The notes beneath the pieces are model-generated. The model did not search any database and was not told the origin of the DNA. It worked only from the letters and a program-made list of their open reading frames with translations. This document shows positions 27,313 to 40,576 of a stretch of DNA of 64,000 nucleotides, piece after piece. The stretch lies in the NCBI GenBank assembly GCA_028386065.3, contig JAKUCV010006247.1, forward strand, positions 52,755-116,754, written 5' to 3'. This stretch comes from Turnera subulata (taxonomy: Eukaryota; Streptophyta; Magnoliopsida; Malpighiales; Passifloraceae). Each line of letters opens with the position of its first letter. Position 1 is the first letter of the stretch. A program made the translations under genes and the position numbers.

Positions 27313-27885
27313 ATGAAGAGTGTTTGCTCCAAAGCTTTTGCTTGCCTCCTGGTTGGTGTTCTCCTTTCCACACTTTCCTTAAGGATTGAAGCCCAGCAAT
27401 GCCGTCCGAGTGGAAGAATCGAGGGGAAGAAGCCTCCTCCGGGCCAATGCAACCAAGAGAACGACTCTGATTGTTGCAAGGCAGGCAAGTACTACACAAC
27501 ATACACATGTTCCCCACCGGTGACCACCCACACTAGAGCCTACCTTACACTAAACAGCTTCCAGAAAGGTGGAGACGGGGGTGGCCCTTCGGAATGCGAC
27601 AATCAATACCACTCTGATGACACTCCAGTTGTGGCATTATCAACGGGGTGGTTCAATAACAAGAGCAGGTGCCATAACAATATCACCATCAATGGAAATG
27701 GGCGGAGTGTGGTGGCTATGGTGGTGGACGAGTGTGACTCTACCATGGGGTGTGATGCAGACCATGATTATCAACCTCCTTGCGATAATAACATTGTTGA
27801 TGCTTCCAAAGCTGTGTGGAAGGCCTTGGGTGTGGATAGTGATGATTGGGGTTGGCTTGAGATTACATGGTCTCCTGCTAATTAA
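27313..27885 (+). CDS. Kiwellin / ripening-related (grip22-type) secreted protein, intact
   Basis: A single exon of 190 residues. Residues 1-27 form a signal peptide ending LRIEA before QQCRPSGR, so the protein is exported to the apoplast. The mature part has the kiwellin pattern: Cys-rich N-terminal module ([40 protein letters not shown]) and a barwin/RlpA-like double-psi beta-barrel ([70 protein letters not shown]) ending [10 protein letters not shown]. Members are abundant in fruit, and in maize KWL1 binds and inhibits a secreted fungal chorismate mutase. Length and motifs are normal. A defence role here is by family only. Confidence 0.95.
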   Translation: MKSVCSKAFACLLVGVLLSTLSLRIEAQQCRPSGRIEGKKPPPGQCNQENDSDCCKAGKYYTTYTCSPPVTTHTRAYLTLNSFQKGGDGGGPSECDNQYHSDDTPVVALSTGWFNNKSRCHNNITINGNGRSVVAMVVDECDSTMGCDADHDYQPPCDNNIVDASKAVWKALGVDSDDWGWLEITWSPAN

Positions 27886-28632
27886 CTAGCTGCTCGGTCA
27901 GTGGCACTCATGTGATTTGTATATACATACAACATGCCAATATATGTGTAGTAAGAGGCTGTTGACTATGAAGTATAGGCTGTTGATCATGTGTGTATGT
28001 AGTGTTGCGAACCTCTCTGTTTTCTCTATGGTATTACATGATCAGGTAAGCCTAATTGCAGTTAATTACTGTAACAGATCTGTTTGTTTTGACATCTTTT
28101 TGATGTATTGGTCATCTTTCCTATCTTTCGACGTAAAATTAAGATGCGTACCATTTTTCCAGTAGTAAGAGATTTTGATGATCGATAAAATTAAGTTAAA
28201 GGTACCGCTACTAACTACAGACATGAACAATCAATTTCCTGTGACCTAGTCTGGGTTCAATTATTAGACCTGCTAGCAAAAAAACTGGTATAATAATAAA
28301 GAAATTAAAAACAAAAAAACTGGGGTAAGTGAAAAGCGAAATAACTCCCTCGTACTAGAATTTAGAAGAGAACCAAGTACCATTTCTGGAATAAAATAGC
28401 AGGAAATTTTGATGAAGTTCCTGCTTAAGCATGCAGTACAATTCTGTGAACAATTCAAGTGAAGAATAACGAATACCAGCTCACATCAAATAAATATTTC
28501 GTGCAGTACAGGGTTGAACAAACCTATGTAATACATTGGATAAAGAATTATTGAAATATACTGTTCAAATCAAACTATTAGAAATGCTAATATACAAACA
28601 TCTTTCTCCAAATGCTCCTCTCTATATGAACC
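27886..28632. other. 3' flanks of kiwellin and OPR-C (convergent)
   Basis: No gene. 28040-28260 matches 41140-41331 plus 47773-47830, where a LINE has been inserted. This marks kiwellin and OPR as one duplicated block. Confidence 0.65.
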
Positions 28633-30485
<1,853 letters not shown>

Positions 30486-30603
30486 TGCCTTGTCTTTGAA
30501 TGTTTTTCAAGATTCTGTCTTGTGGGTAAAACTAAGATAGGAAGAACTTGTCTTGAAAGCGGGAATGGGCGATAGAAGAATGGAAGAAGCAAGTGCTTGG
30601 TTC

Positions 30604-30615
30604 GCATATTTATAG
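30604..30615 (-). promoter_or_regulatory. TATA box of OPR-C
   Basis: CTATAAATATGC on the minus strand, about 120 bp before the start codon, as in copies A and B. Confidence 0.7.
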
Positions 30616-31189
30616 CCCACAAGGGGTGGCGCCACAAAAACAAAGCAAATGAAGAAACACATGAAGAATTTTTGGTGTGATTACGTTTGCAACTACGTAT
30701 GTGTAATGCTGCCTGTTCAGGGAGGTTGTCGTCCAATTGGTTGGTTGTCCATAGTCAAACTAGAGACGATACAGTAAACAGGTGATATAAAACATTAACC
30801 TGTGCTTACTTTTGATTCTTTTACCCTCTATTATTTTTGGATGGTGATATGTTCCTTTGGTGAGATGTGAAATGTTATTTTTCCTGCATCCATTCGTCAA
30901 TTTGCAGGAGTCAACATATCTTATTATGGATTTTCTTTGTTGAATTTCTCAACAGTATTGAATTTGTCTTTTAGTTCATTACTATATCAATTTGAAATTC
31001 TTAGTTATTTAGATTTATGGAGATTAATATTCAAAGGATTGATATTACCTCTTTTTCCTTATTTTTTAAAAATAAATTAAAATATGTTTTGAATTTTTAT
31101 TTTATTTTCCACATCAATTCACAAGACCAACTATTCATTATCAAGTTTAAGGGAAAAAAATACTTAATGTTCAATGAGAAACACCAAAG

Positions 31190-31386
31190 TATCGAGTGGA
31201 GGCCAAAGCTACTTGTAGCTGGGTGACATCTTTCTTGGCTGGCTTTCAATGGGTCATGGGTTCGATCTCAATGAAAGGGATCGAGGGTAGTGTGGGGGGG
31301 TTTGGAGTTGTGGATATTTATGTAATTCCGTCGTATCAAAATTAAAAGTATCGTTTTATTTCTCTCTCTTCTTTTAAGAAAAAAAT
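31190..31386 (+). repeat. Probable tRNA-derived SINE
   Basis: Absent from units 1 and 2. It has an A-box-like TAGCTGGGTG (31216-31225) and a B-box GGGTTCGATCTC (31258-31269), 42 bp apart, followed by a ~110-bp body and an A-rich end (31379-31386). The design fits plant SINEs such as Au. Confidence 0.45.
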
Positions 31387-31564
31387 CTTAGATTTACGGT
31401 TGTGGACTGCCACCAAGACTTTTTTTCGATGATAAACTCTCTATATAATTTCTTTCTATTTATTTTTTTATGCTTTAATTCAATTTAATCATCAATTATG
31501 TATTCATTTATTTCTTAAAAAAATTAAGAAAAGAAACTATTTGGACAAGAACGATAATTGGAAG

Positions 31565-31570
31565 CACGTG
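31565..31570. promoter_or_regulatory. G-box CACGTG upstream of OPR-C
   Basis: GCACGTGCTCACC, the third conserved copy of the box described upstream of A and B, about 1080 bp before the start codon. Confidence 0.4.
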
Positions 31571-32300
31571 CTCACCTGTCAAATCAATTTTGTTATTCAG
31601 TTCCCAACTAAGACTTTTATTTACGTACACGATGACGGTACTTTTTCCAAACTAAGGCGGCGGCGTGAGACAAGGTGGGCAAGAATCTCAATATTTGTCT
31701 ATTTGTTAATGTTTTCTTTAATTTGACCACCCGTAAGACCCTACCAATAGTCTAGTTAATTACTCTAATTTTCACCCAAAACCCAGGTCAAAAATTAAAT
31801 TGGAAGAAACTTCACGATCTTGAACATGGCCGTGAGATGGGGATGGTCCATCATGGACCGAGTTATTGGCATCTTTCTTTTGGGGAGCATTTTATAATAA
31901 AATAAAACAATCCATTAGGTGGAGATTACATGGTATATATTCGTAAAAGTTTCTATGAATAGGTGTAAGTTTTGTTTCGGATGGCTTGTCTTAAATTATT
32001 AAGTTATGTTTTTCGTTTTAATTGGAAGTCACAAATAACCATAATAAATTACTTTATGTCGATTTTATTTAATAGTTTTAAGTTTTTATTAATAAATGAT
32101 TATACATTACTAATATCTCCGTTATTTCCGTTTGAAGTGGATAGATTAGCGAAGCTATACATCAAAAAGGGGAAAAAAAAAATAAGTTACCAAGCAAGAA
32201 GTCAACCGCTGTTGTGGCGGCTCTAACAGTACTCACGTGTGCTAGTAAGAGGTTTCTTAGAAATTTTTAAAAGGAGAAGAAGAAAAGAAAATGGGCAATT

Positions 32301-34279
32301 GGTACTTCGAGTTTTGTGTTTGTCTCGTTTGTACATCCGGGAGTTTTTATGACCCGGTTATGTACCCCGACTTTAAAATTTTGTCACTTTCATATACCTC
32401 GAGCAACCGGGACGGTGACGTGGCCATCTGCCTGGGTCCGCTTGACACACGTCAATATCTCATTGGAGCCGCGTTGCCTAAATGGTGGGCCCTACCTATT
32501 TCCCCAGGATTTTAATTTCTAAAAATTTGAAAAATGTTTTCCCAATTTTTAAATTCAAATACCGCGTGGTTGGGCCGATTTTACTCTCGGTTCGGTTCGC
32601 TTTCCCGCCTAATTGGATTTGAGCTAAAAAAACCCACCCACCCACATTAGCCAGTTCCTCAATTCTCCCAATTCGCCTCACTTCAACTCCCCCAATTCAT
32701 TTCTAAAAAAAAAAACCTCCCCCAATTGAGTTCGAATCGATTTCCCCCGTACCAAACCATCAAGAAGCCAACCAGCAGAGAGAGAAGAGAAAATGGAGGA
32801 ATAAGCATCCCCATCGACCAAGCAGATCTTCATCCTCTCTGACCAAAGCAACATGGGCAGCCTCGGTGGCGTGATCCATGACCACCATAACCACAAGCAC
32901 TGGGACGACATCCTCCCTCCATAATCCAAATAGTGAAGGAAGGGGTGTGCTACAATTCAAGACTGATTTGATGTTCGTTATCAAGGTATGCATAGGAAAA
33001 TCCAAGAGTCAGTTCTTCACTTGTTTTCTACTCTGCCCCTATGAAAAATGAGTGACGAAGCTTTTGTATTTTGCTCTTGTTAGTGTAAATTAGCATCTTC
33101 AGTATATTCTCTTTATTTGTTGCATATTTTCATCCCCACTCAAGTTTGAGTATTCTTGCTAATGTTAATCTATGATTATTGCTAGATGTGAAATCATTGT
33201 CTTGTATATTTTCCGCACTAATTATAGGGAAGGTAGTTTTTCCTCTTAGTTTATCAATATTTTTATCTTTTTTTTTTCTTTGAGAAAATTTCTGCGAAAA
33301 CTGGCAAAAAGAGAGGTTGGAACAATCGATAGAAGCAACGATATTGCACGCTTAGAAGAGTTCTACAAACAATATAGAGGGAAGAATAATGTGGGCTTTA
33401 AGAAAATGGGAATTGATTAGAAAAGTTCTACAAACAATAGAGAAGGAAGAATAATGTGGGCTTTAGTAATCAATTCTAGCCATTGTTTATTCATTTAAAC
33501 ATGTTTTTATTGTTTTTCTTTTGGTTTGACTTTTCTTTTCAGCCACTGTCTGGCCTTCGATTGGCAGCCAATTGGATGCGGAAGCTTGGAACAATAGGTG
33601 CTGCCTACTCCGCCGTTGAAGGCGTCTGTGGATACTTGGTGCTGCACAAACTGCCGGGAGTTGCTACATAGCTGAAGACCAGTTATGAAGCCGTTGCGAG
33701 GGGGAAGGAGGTGAAGGAACGATTTTTTTTTTTACTTTGAGAACAATTCAGCAAAAACTGGCAAAAAGAGAGGTTGGAACAATCCATAGAAGCAACGATA
33801 TTGCACGCTTAGTAAAGTTCTACAAACAATATAACGGGAAGAATAATGTGGGCTTTAAGAAAATGGGAATTGATTTCCCCTCCACGTTTATTGGATTTTG
33901 GGTTATTTTAGGTGAACGGGGAACTGGCTGGCTGATGTGGGTGGGTGGGTTTTTTTTAGCTTAAATCGAATTGGGCAGGCGGGCGAACCGAACAGGGAGT
34001 AAAATCGGGCCAACCACGCGGTTTTTGAATTTAAAAATTGGGAAAACTTTTCGAATTTTTGGAAATTAAATTCTCGGGGAAATAAATGGGCCCACCATTT
34101 AGGTGACGTGGCTCCAATGAGACACTGACACGTGTCAAGTGGACCTGGACAGATGACCAAGTCATTGCCCAGGTTGTCCGAGGTATATGGAAGGGACAAA
34201 ATTTTAAGCTCGGGGTACTTAACTGGGACACAAAAATTTCGAAGTATACAAACAGGACAAACATGAAACTCGAGGTACC
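32301..34279. mobile_element. Long-terminal-inverted-repeat DNA element with internal duplicated segments
   Basis: Inverted repeats of about 390 bp: 32301-32660 (GGTACTTCGAGTTTTGTG inward) and 33900-34279 (ending CACTCGAGGTACC-like on +). Both include the block for GGTGGGCC and CCACGCGG. The right end may extend to GTTTGACCCC at 34296. A clear target duplication is not seen. The middle (32760-33880) holds gene-like sequence: a segment read as KLAKREVGTIDRSNDIARLEEFYKQY occurs at 33298-33410 and again at 33752-33870, with a shorter third piece near 33425-33465. A different frame is at 33541-33671 (LRLAANWMRKLG). I do not recognise the source gene. Probably a Pack-MULE-like element. Confidence 0.6.
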
Positions 34280-34296
34280 AAAAAAGTGTTTGACCC

Positions 34297-35480
34297 CAAA
34301 AAGCACCTTTCAAGAAGAGTAGTCATAAATAAAAATTAAAACTAAAAAGAATGATTAGCATTGAATTATGTGGGGGTAGGCAGCTCTTCACAAATAGCAT
34401 GAAAACCAAACTATGCAACCATACCCATTATTATGGGTCTTCATAACCACACCCTTGATCAAATAGTTTAACTCAACCCAAGCATACTTAACAAATCTCG
34501 AAATCAGAATCAAAATACAAAAAGATATGGGCATTAAGACCATAATTGTGAGGCCTATGCTGATGTCTTATTTGTGTGCTTGGGTAAGGCTCATACTGGT
34601 TTTTTTATATATATATATATATATTTTGCGCCCATACTGGTTACATCCATAGAGTGTTAATTGTTTTACCCATCTTCCAACTAAACTACTCGAACACCCC
34701 ATTTAGTCAAGGGGCCTATTCATTTGAGAAGCATTTGTGAGTTGTTAGGTAGTTTTTGCTGGTAATCGCAATTTCATAAATTACTCACAATTCTAACCCT
34801 TAAGCCACCTTCAATCCCATCTGTTAGAACGAACTCTCAAGACTCTTTAGAACTCAATTTATAGGAGATACCACCAGTTGATAAGTTGTTAAAAAGTTAA
34901 AAAGACGCATTAATTTCAAACAAAATAAGAAGTTTCCACAAATGATTCTTTTCTCTAGTTTTCAAGGGATTGAGATCCTCTCCTGTAAAGTTATGTCCTG
35001 TTCGTTGAATCGTGGCCATGATTTTCAAAATCATTGGTGAGAATTTATTTTTACCTTATTTAATTTTTTTAATTTTTCTTACCTTACATATTTTAAGGCC
35101 ATTGATTAAATAAATCAACGATATTTATTTAACAGGATCTCTGCTGTTGAATACTGTACAGGAGAGAATCCAAATCCGTTTTCAAGACCACCTTTATGCA
35201 TTGTTGTTTGGCTTTGGTTAATGAATCATATTAATAGCTGTGGCTCATCTGTCTTTACTTTATCTGATTAATGACATAAAGCTATCGATCTTGTTGGTTT
35301 TGTGTAGATCAATTTTCATATCATCATGACCAACTAAGTAATGCCTTTACCAAATAAAATAAAAACTATTTAATCAGCTAAGTAAAATATAATAAATAGA
35401 AGAAGGAAAAAAAATGGAAGTAGCACTGCATGTCATGCCGTGAGAGTTATGTACTTGTCTCTTTGATTTATGTCATATTA
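34297..35480. other. Remnant of unit 3 between long-TIR element and Helitron
   Basis: 34310-34740 aligns with 7020-7480 of unit 1. 35170-35240 (TTTTCAAGACCACC, TTGTTTGGCTTTGG) aligns with the last bases and 3' flank of the unit-2 sulfotransferase (23878-24010), so the sulfotransferase of unit 3 has been almost wholly deleted. A short (TA)n lies at about 34606-34625. Confidence 0.65.
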
Positions 35481-36387
35481 CTAGCGGCTTGCCCGCGCTT
35501 CGCTGCGGGATTAACCACCCATAACATAAAATACAATGCTTTTACCTGTTTACTGGAAAAAAAAAAATGCGTTCTCTGTGAACTCTGATGTACAGGTATA
35601 TGGGGTATTCTGTGAATTCTGATATCTGGCTATATTTTTCTGAAAAAAAAAATGCTTTGACCTGTTCAGAGTTTTCTCAATTGACAAAATGTCAAATTGT
35701 CCATCCAACCATGTAATGAACTTTTCCCCTTTGACAAAATCAAAAAGAACACAAAATGAAGGAGCTCATCCAGCAAAAATACACCAAATTGTTAGACAAA
35801 CTAATACTTGTTCCATGCCAGCCACTGATGGTTATGGTCCTCCAGTCTTTTCTTTTTTATTTTTTTTCTCAAAAATCATTAGACAAATCTAAAAGGAAAA
35901 TGTACAACTTACTCATAAGAAAGTAATTAGTCATACTTACTACATAAAATACTAACTCTGGCTTAAATAAAACTGTGATTGAATAATCAAAGTGACTATA
36001 TTGGTATATGACCTTTTTCGGTGTCTCTTCTACCAATTATTAATCTAAAAGGAACAGAAATTATTTGTTGCAAGCTCACTTGTGCCTTGTAATCTTCTCC
36101 CATCATGTCTAGAATTCATCTGCAATATTTCAGAAAAGAGAATAAATAGTTATCAATGAAATTGAAATTGTACAAAGAGACATAGCTAGAAGTACTTAAA
36201 ATAGTTAGCATTCAAGAGAGTAGCATATTTTTGCAGAGGCATAAATTTTGATAAATACATCAACTTATGAAGTCTAAAAAATCAGAGAGGAGAACAAATT
36301 GTTGATTTGGCTGTATAGTTGAGTACCACTTCAAATGAAAACTTCTCGGTATCTATCATGCTCATTCTACCCGGACCAACTTAAGCG

Positions 36388-36597
36388 ATGAACTTGAGAG
36401 ACTATGTAAAATATGCATTACCTAATGCTGCAACAGAAATTGCAAATACAGACCTGCTGGCAAGAGAACAATGTGTATCTGCAGCAGAGAAAGAATGTAT
36501 ACACGCTATTTTTACAATGGCACTGGATTGCATAGTTGAATCCCCTAAGGAGAGAGCAGACATAATCAAAGTTGTGACACTACTGAAAGAGTATTAG
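36388..36597 (+). pseudogene. Receptor-kinase C-terminal fragment captured by the Helitron
   Basis: 69 residues, MNLRDYVKYALPNAATEI, then NTDLLAREQ and ECIHAIFTMALDCIVESPKERADI. This matches the last helices of the kinase domain of LRR-XII receptor kinases, where L..WV..SLP..V.EV.D..LL and C..S...LA..CT...P..R are typical. It reads antisense to the Helitron, has no catalytic loop and ends in its own stop. A functional kinase is excluded. Confidence 0.75.
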
Positions 36598-37094
36598 AAT
36601 CAAATATCTTGCTAAATTTAGGAGGGTTAATGCAGTAACCAAAGTTTTCTAATTCAATATAAGTTCCTTTATGTAGCCAAAATGACTGCTTGCAATTTTC
36701 ACTACTGTAAACTAAGGCATTCACAGCATCGAAACCTTACAGCCTAATATTAGAAAAGATGCTCCACAGTTTAGATATATTGACAAAACACTTGGCACAA
36801 AATATATTAAGCTAAGCATTAAACTAAAGAATGCATCAGGTTTTCAGTAACCAGATAAGCACGCTCTCCCAAAAAATATGACCGACTAAAGCTCAAATTT
36901 TTTATGTGAGCTTATCAGTGAGGTGGCTTTTGGTATAGATTATAGAAAGTAGTATGTCATGTCATGTTTATGCAATATGTTAATCTCTTGCACAACAATT
37001 CAATATGAAATTAAAACTCAAACAACCAGGATAAAAAACCAAAGGATAAAACTAAAGCAAGGAAAAAATGGGGACTTGAAGATAACACTTGTAC

Positions 37095-37222
37095 CTGTGG
37101 TTTGGGTTCTCTGCCTTGGATGCCCTCTCCTCATCATTTTCTGCACCAATATGCAAACTCGAGCCAAATAGAAGCGACTGCCCCAATGTATCTGCTAGCA
37201 TCACCATCTCCTTAGCTTTACT
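37095..37222 (-). pseudogene. Captured internal exon, unknown gene
   Basis: A 128-bp open stretch (SKAKEMVMLADTLGQSLLFG to AENPNH) with an acceptor (TTTTACAG) before it and a donor (GTACAAG) after it on the minus strand. It looks like a real exon carried in the Helitron. I do not recognise the family. Confidence 0.4.
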
Positions 37223-39381
37223 CTGTAAAACCATACCAGACACTACTGTTCACCCAATTACAAACAGACACATAACAATTACAAAAGGCCAGTAAATCGC
37301 AAAGTTACGAACTTTACTGTTAGAGCATTCAAGTATAGAAAGGCTTCTTGCGAGTTCTTATTGGTGTTCTGTTACATTTGCTGCTCTTTTCTTAAAATCC
37401 AAGCTACACCCACCATCCTCACCGACCCATCAGTCGATTTGCTGGTTGAAGTTGCATTCAATCATGGCTACTTAAATATGAGTGCAACTTCAGTATATGC
37501 CCTCAATATATTATATCTACCAACTATCCTGCAAAATCATTCAAAGTGTAATTGATATGGGAAGAAATCTTAGGCAATTATAATGGAATTTTAATATTGA
37601 TCAACAAAATATGAAAAGACTTGAAGGTAAGTACTAAGATCATCCTATATTTTTCCTTCTAGAGAATCAATTACCTAGAAGACTTTACACAACTGACAAT
37701 AACAATATTATCTAAAAATGATACTAAAAATTTGATGCTTGCATGAAAAAAGGGGAGCAGCATATCTTGCCTTAACTTCCCTTGGATTTTATCCACTCAT
37801 TTATTTAATAATTTTAGCTTCTACGAAAAATAAAAATGTATCCGACCTTCAAATGGCGCAAAATCATTAGTACAAAGAGAAAATAAAACTGGAATTGCAC
37901 GATTATCTAAACAAAGATGGATAATAAGGAGAAAAAAAAGACTTTAATTCCATTTCTTTTTAGCAAACAACTGGAAAACAACAATTTCAATCTGTCATCA
38001 TCAACAACAACAACAATCAGCCTTTAGAATAAAAGCAAAGAACCAACCTTTCGCACATGCAGCAAAGCATGAATTCTTTATCGCCAGTGATTGCTTCAGT
38101 TACAGTTGCCAACATCGTCGGCGTCGGTGTCGGAGGCAAAGAAAGAAGACGTACAGTCCTGTGGGTAGGCGATGATTTCCATCCGGAGCCAAAAGTCTAA
38201 AAAACCTCTATGGCACTCAAGGAGAGGAAGAGCCAGCAAAGGAGAAAAGCAAAGGAGGAGGCACTCAAGGGATCAAGTCGAACGACAGGGCTGGGCTATC
38301 GGTTTAGAAGATGGACGGAGATGGTGATTCACCTTTAAAAGAGGAAAGCAAAGGAGGAGAAGAAAGATTAGAAGAAAAAAAAAATAAAAGAGAGTAAAGC
38401 GTATGATTTTGAGTTTGACGCGTAAGTAAAAAATTGAAGATTCTAGATTGATTAACATCCACACCGGCCACACGTGGTTGGTTAACAAAATCAACCCGAG
38501 TATAAATTAAACTAATAAAGAATGTATTATAAAGGAGACAAATTGCAGGTTAATGTTTATTTTTAAGTTAGCTTAATAGTTAGGGATAAATTTGTCATAT
38601 TAACATATTTTAAAGGCAAATTCGACAAATCACTTCATCGCAACCTTCCATGTTTTAGTATATATAGATAATATTCTTAATTATGGGCGTGAGGCAGAAG
38701 CTGTGTATTAATTTCAAATTTCTATTGCCTCTATTTTGTTTTTACGGACACAACAGAATAACAATGATATTCTACAAGAGAGTGATCACTTGAAACGTTG
38801 CTGATCCTTAACTTTTCTGATTCGAGGAAGATTAAATCATTTTTTTTCCCATAGTGGTCACTATATATAGTAGCATGCAATTCTCTTACCCATCAAACAA
38901 AACACCAGCACAAGAACAAGTAGATATACCAAGATAAAAAAAAAAAAAATGAAGAGTGTTTGCTCCAAAGCTATTGCTTGCCTCCTGTTTAGTGTTCTCC
39001 TTTCCACACTTTCCTTAACCATTGAAGCCTAACAATGCCGCCCTAGTGGAAGAATCGAGGGGAAGAAGCCTCCTCCAGGCCAATGCAACCAAGAGAACGA
39101 CTCTGATTATTGCAAGGCAGGCAAGTACTACACAACCTACACGTGTTCCCCACCGGTTACCACCAACACCAAAGCCTTCCTTACACTAAATAGCTTCCAG
39201 AAAGGCGGAGATGGGGGCGGCCCTTCGGAATGCGACAACCAATACCACTCTGACGACACGCCAGTTGTGGCATTGTCGACGGGGTGGTTCAGTAACAAGA
39301 GCAGGTGCCATAATAATATCACTATCAATGGGAATGGGCGGAGTGTGGTGGCTATGGTGGTGGATGAGTGTGACTCTATTA

Positions 39382-40428
39382 CTAGGAAGCACGGGTACTT
39401 CGTTTGGGTGCCGTTTCCCGTACCTGGTACGTATCTAGTACTGGTACGCGTGAAAAACGGCAAAAAAACGTCTCTGGGAGTCCCAGAAACGCGAAAACAG
39501 GGGAGGTACGTGAGGGGTACGGGTGGGTACGTGTCAGGTACGCTCGAGGTACGGGCCTTCTTGAGGGAGACGTCGTAGTAGCTGTTGAAGTTGTCGATGC
39601 CGACGACGCCGTCGCCGCGCTTGCGGAGGGCCATGGAGACGTGGGTGCCGACGAAGCCGGCGGCGCCCGTGACGAGGACGGACATGCCGTTGTTGCGGTG
39701 GATCTGGGCGGAGGCGCGGACCTGCTTCTCCCACTGGATGCCGCCCCAGGAGGCGGAGAAGTAGCGGCTGCCGGAGTCGACGAAGCTCTGGAAGCTGAGG
39801 TAGGAGGCGGTGAGGGCGATGAGGAAGAGGGCCCACAGGAACATGGTGCTGGTGGAGGCGAAGCAGCGGTGGAACTGGCGGTTCATGCTGTTGTGCGACC
39901 TCTCGATCTTGAACTTACCTGGCGTTGACGGGAACAACTCCTCCTCTAGCGACGGCATTTCTTGATTGATCTTGCTTCTTGATTTCTTTTCTTTTCTTTT
40001 CTTGCCTTTTCTATTTCTTCCTTCTTTTTTAGGGGTAAAGGGTAAATGGGTTTTCTTGAATTGGAGGAAGAGAAGAAGAGAGGGGGTGGATTATTAGAAT
40101 GGAGAAGGTGAGGCGGGTGATGATTTGGGTGGGTGGTTTAGTTTTAGTGAGTTTTGTGATATGTGTGTGTTACAAATGCAGAGAAAATAATGGGCGATTA
40201 ATTTTCTTGCACCTGCTAATACAAGGATGGATATATAGGATTATATATGGTGGTTATTGTGATACAACATTATATTTGAGCTAAATTTAGTTTTATAATT
40301 TTTGAATATATATTTTTTTATTCGCCGTTTTTTAGCCGTACCCGTTTTTGGGGTTTTTGGAAATTGCCGTTTTCCGTACCCGTACCCGTACCCGTTTGAG
40401 TACCCGTACCCGTTTGGGTGCTACCTAG
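39382..40428. mobile_element. hAT-like element carrying an epimerase gene fragment
   Basis: 1047 bp with inverted ends CTAGGAAGCAC and GTGCTACCTAG, inside an 8-bp target duplication CTCTATTA / CTCTACCA (39374-39381, 40429-40436). The intact kiwellin gene shows the empty site CTCTACCA. The subterminal regions (39395-39550 and 40325-40420) are arrays of GGGTACGGGTACG-like motifs, as hAT transposases often need. The middle is GC-rich plant gene sequence (39551-40100, minus). Confidence 0.88.
39551..39958 (-). pseudogene. GAE: UDP-glucuronate 4-epimerase N-terminal fragment (captured)
   Basis: 136 codons from the ATG at 39958: cytosolic tail with LFPSTPGKFKIERSHN, a membrane anchor (about 37-59, TMFLWALFLIALTASYLSF), stem (GSRYFSASWGGIQWEKQVR) and the start of the Rossmann fold with VLVTGAAGFVGTHVS (the GxxGxxG of the NAD site, about 95-107) and [10 protein letters not shown]. 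This is the pattern of Golgi GAE enzymes that make UDP-galacturonate for pectin. The match stops at LKKAR where transposon sequence begins; the catalytic YxxxK part is absent. 39959-40100 looks like its 5' leader. GC content is far above the surroundings. Confidence 0.92.
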
Positions 40429-40576
40429 CTCTACCATGGGGTGTGATGCAGACCATGATTATCAGCCTCCTTGCGATAACAACACTGTTGATGCTTCCAG
40501 AGCTGTGTGGAAGGCCTTGGGTGTGAATAGTGTTGATTGGGGTTGGCTTGAGATTACCTGGTCTCCTGCTAATTAA

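Larger units (their letters stand above)
35481..38668 (-). mobile_element. Non-autonomous Helitron, 3.2 kb, with gene fragments
   Basis: On the minus strand it starts TCTATATATACTAAAACATG and ends GCGGGCAAGCCGCTAG, with a hairpin CCCGC..GCGGG just before the end. It sits exactly between A and T with no target duplication, as Helitrons do. The empty site is seen upstream of the intact kiwellin (TCATATTATATGTGAGGC near 27055). It has no Rep/helicase gene. It carries a receptor-kinase piece (36388-36597, +) and a spliced-looking exon of unknown origin (37095-37222, -). Confidence 0.88.
38949..40576 (+). pseudogene. Kiwellin pseudogene, stop codon plus transposon insertion
   Basis: The second kiwellin copy, over most of its length very close to 27313-27885. 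The start MKSVCSKA and signal peptide are kept, but codon 28 (CAG in the intact gene, first residue of the mature protein) is TAA. The coding sequence is split after VVDECDS by a 1047-bp hAT-like element (39382-40428), then resumes as [17 protein letters not shown] to the end LEITWSPAN. Most other codons are intact, so inactivation looks recent. Confidence 0.95.

Noticed and set aside
27569..27889. 106-residue frame overlapping kiwellin
   Set aside because: Alternative frame of the kiwellin coding sequence without its own signals.
39404..39928. 174-residue Gly/Asp/Val-rich frame on +
   Set aside because: Antisense shadow of the GC-rich epimerase fragment, which has clear homology on the minus strand.
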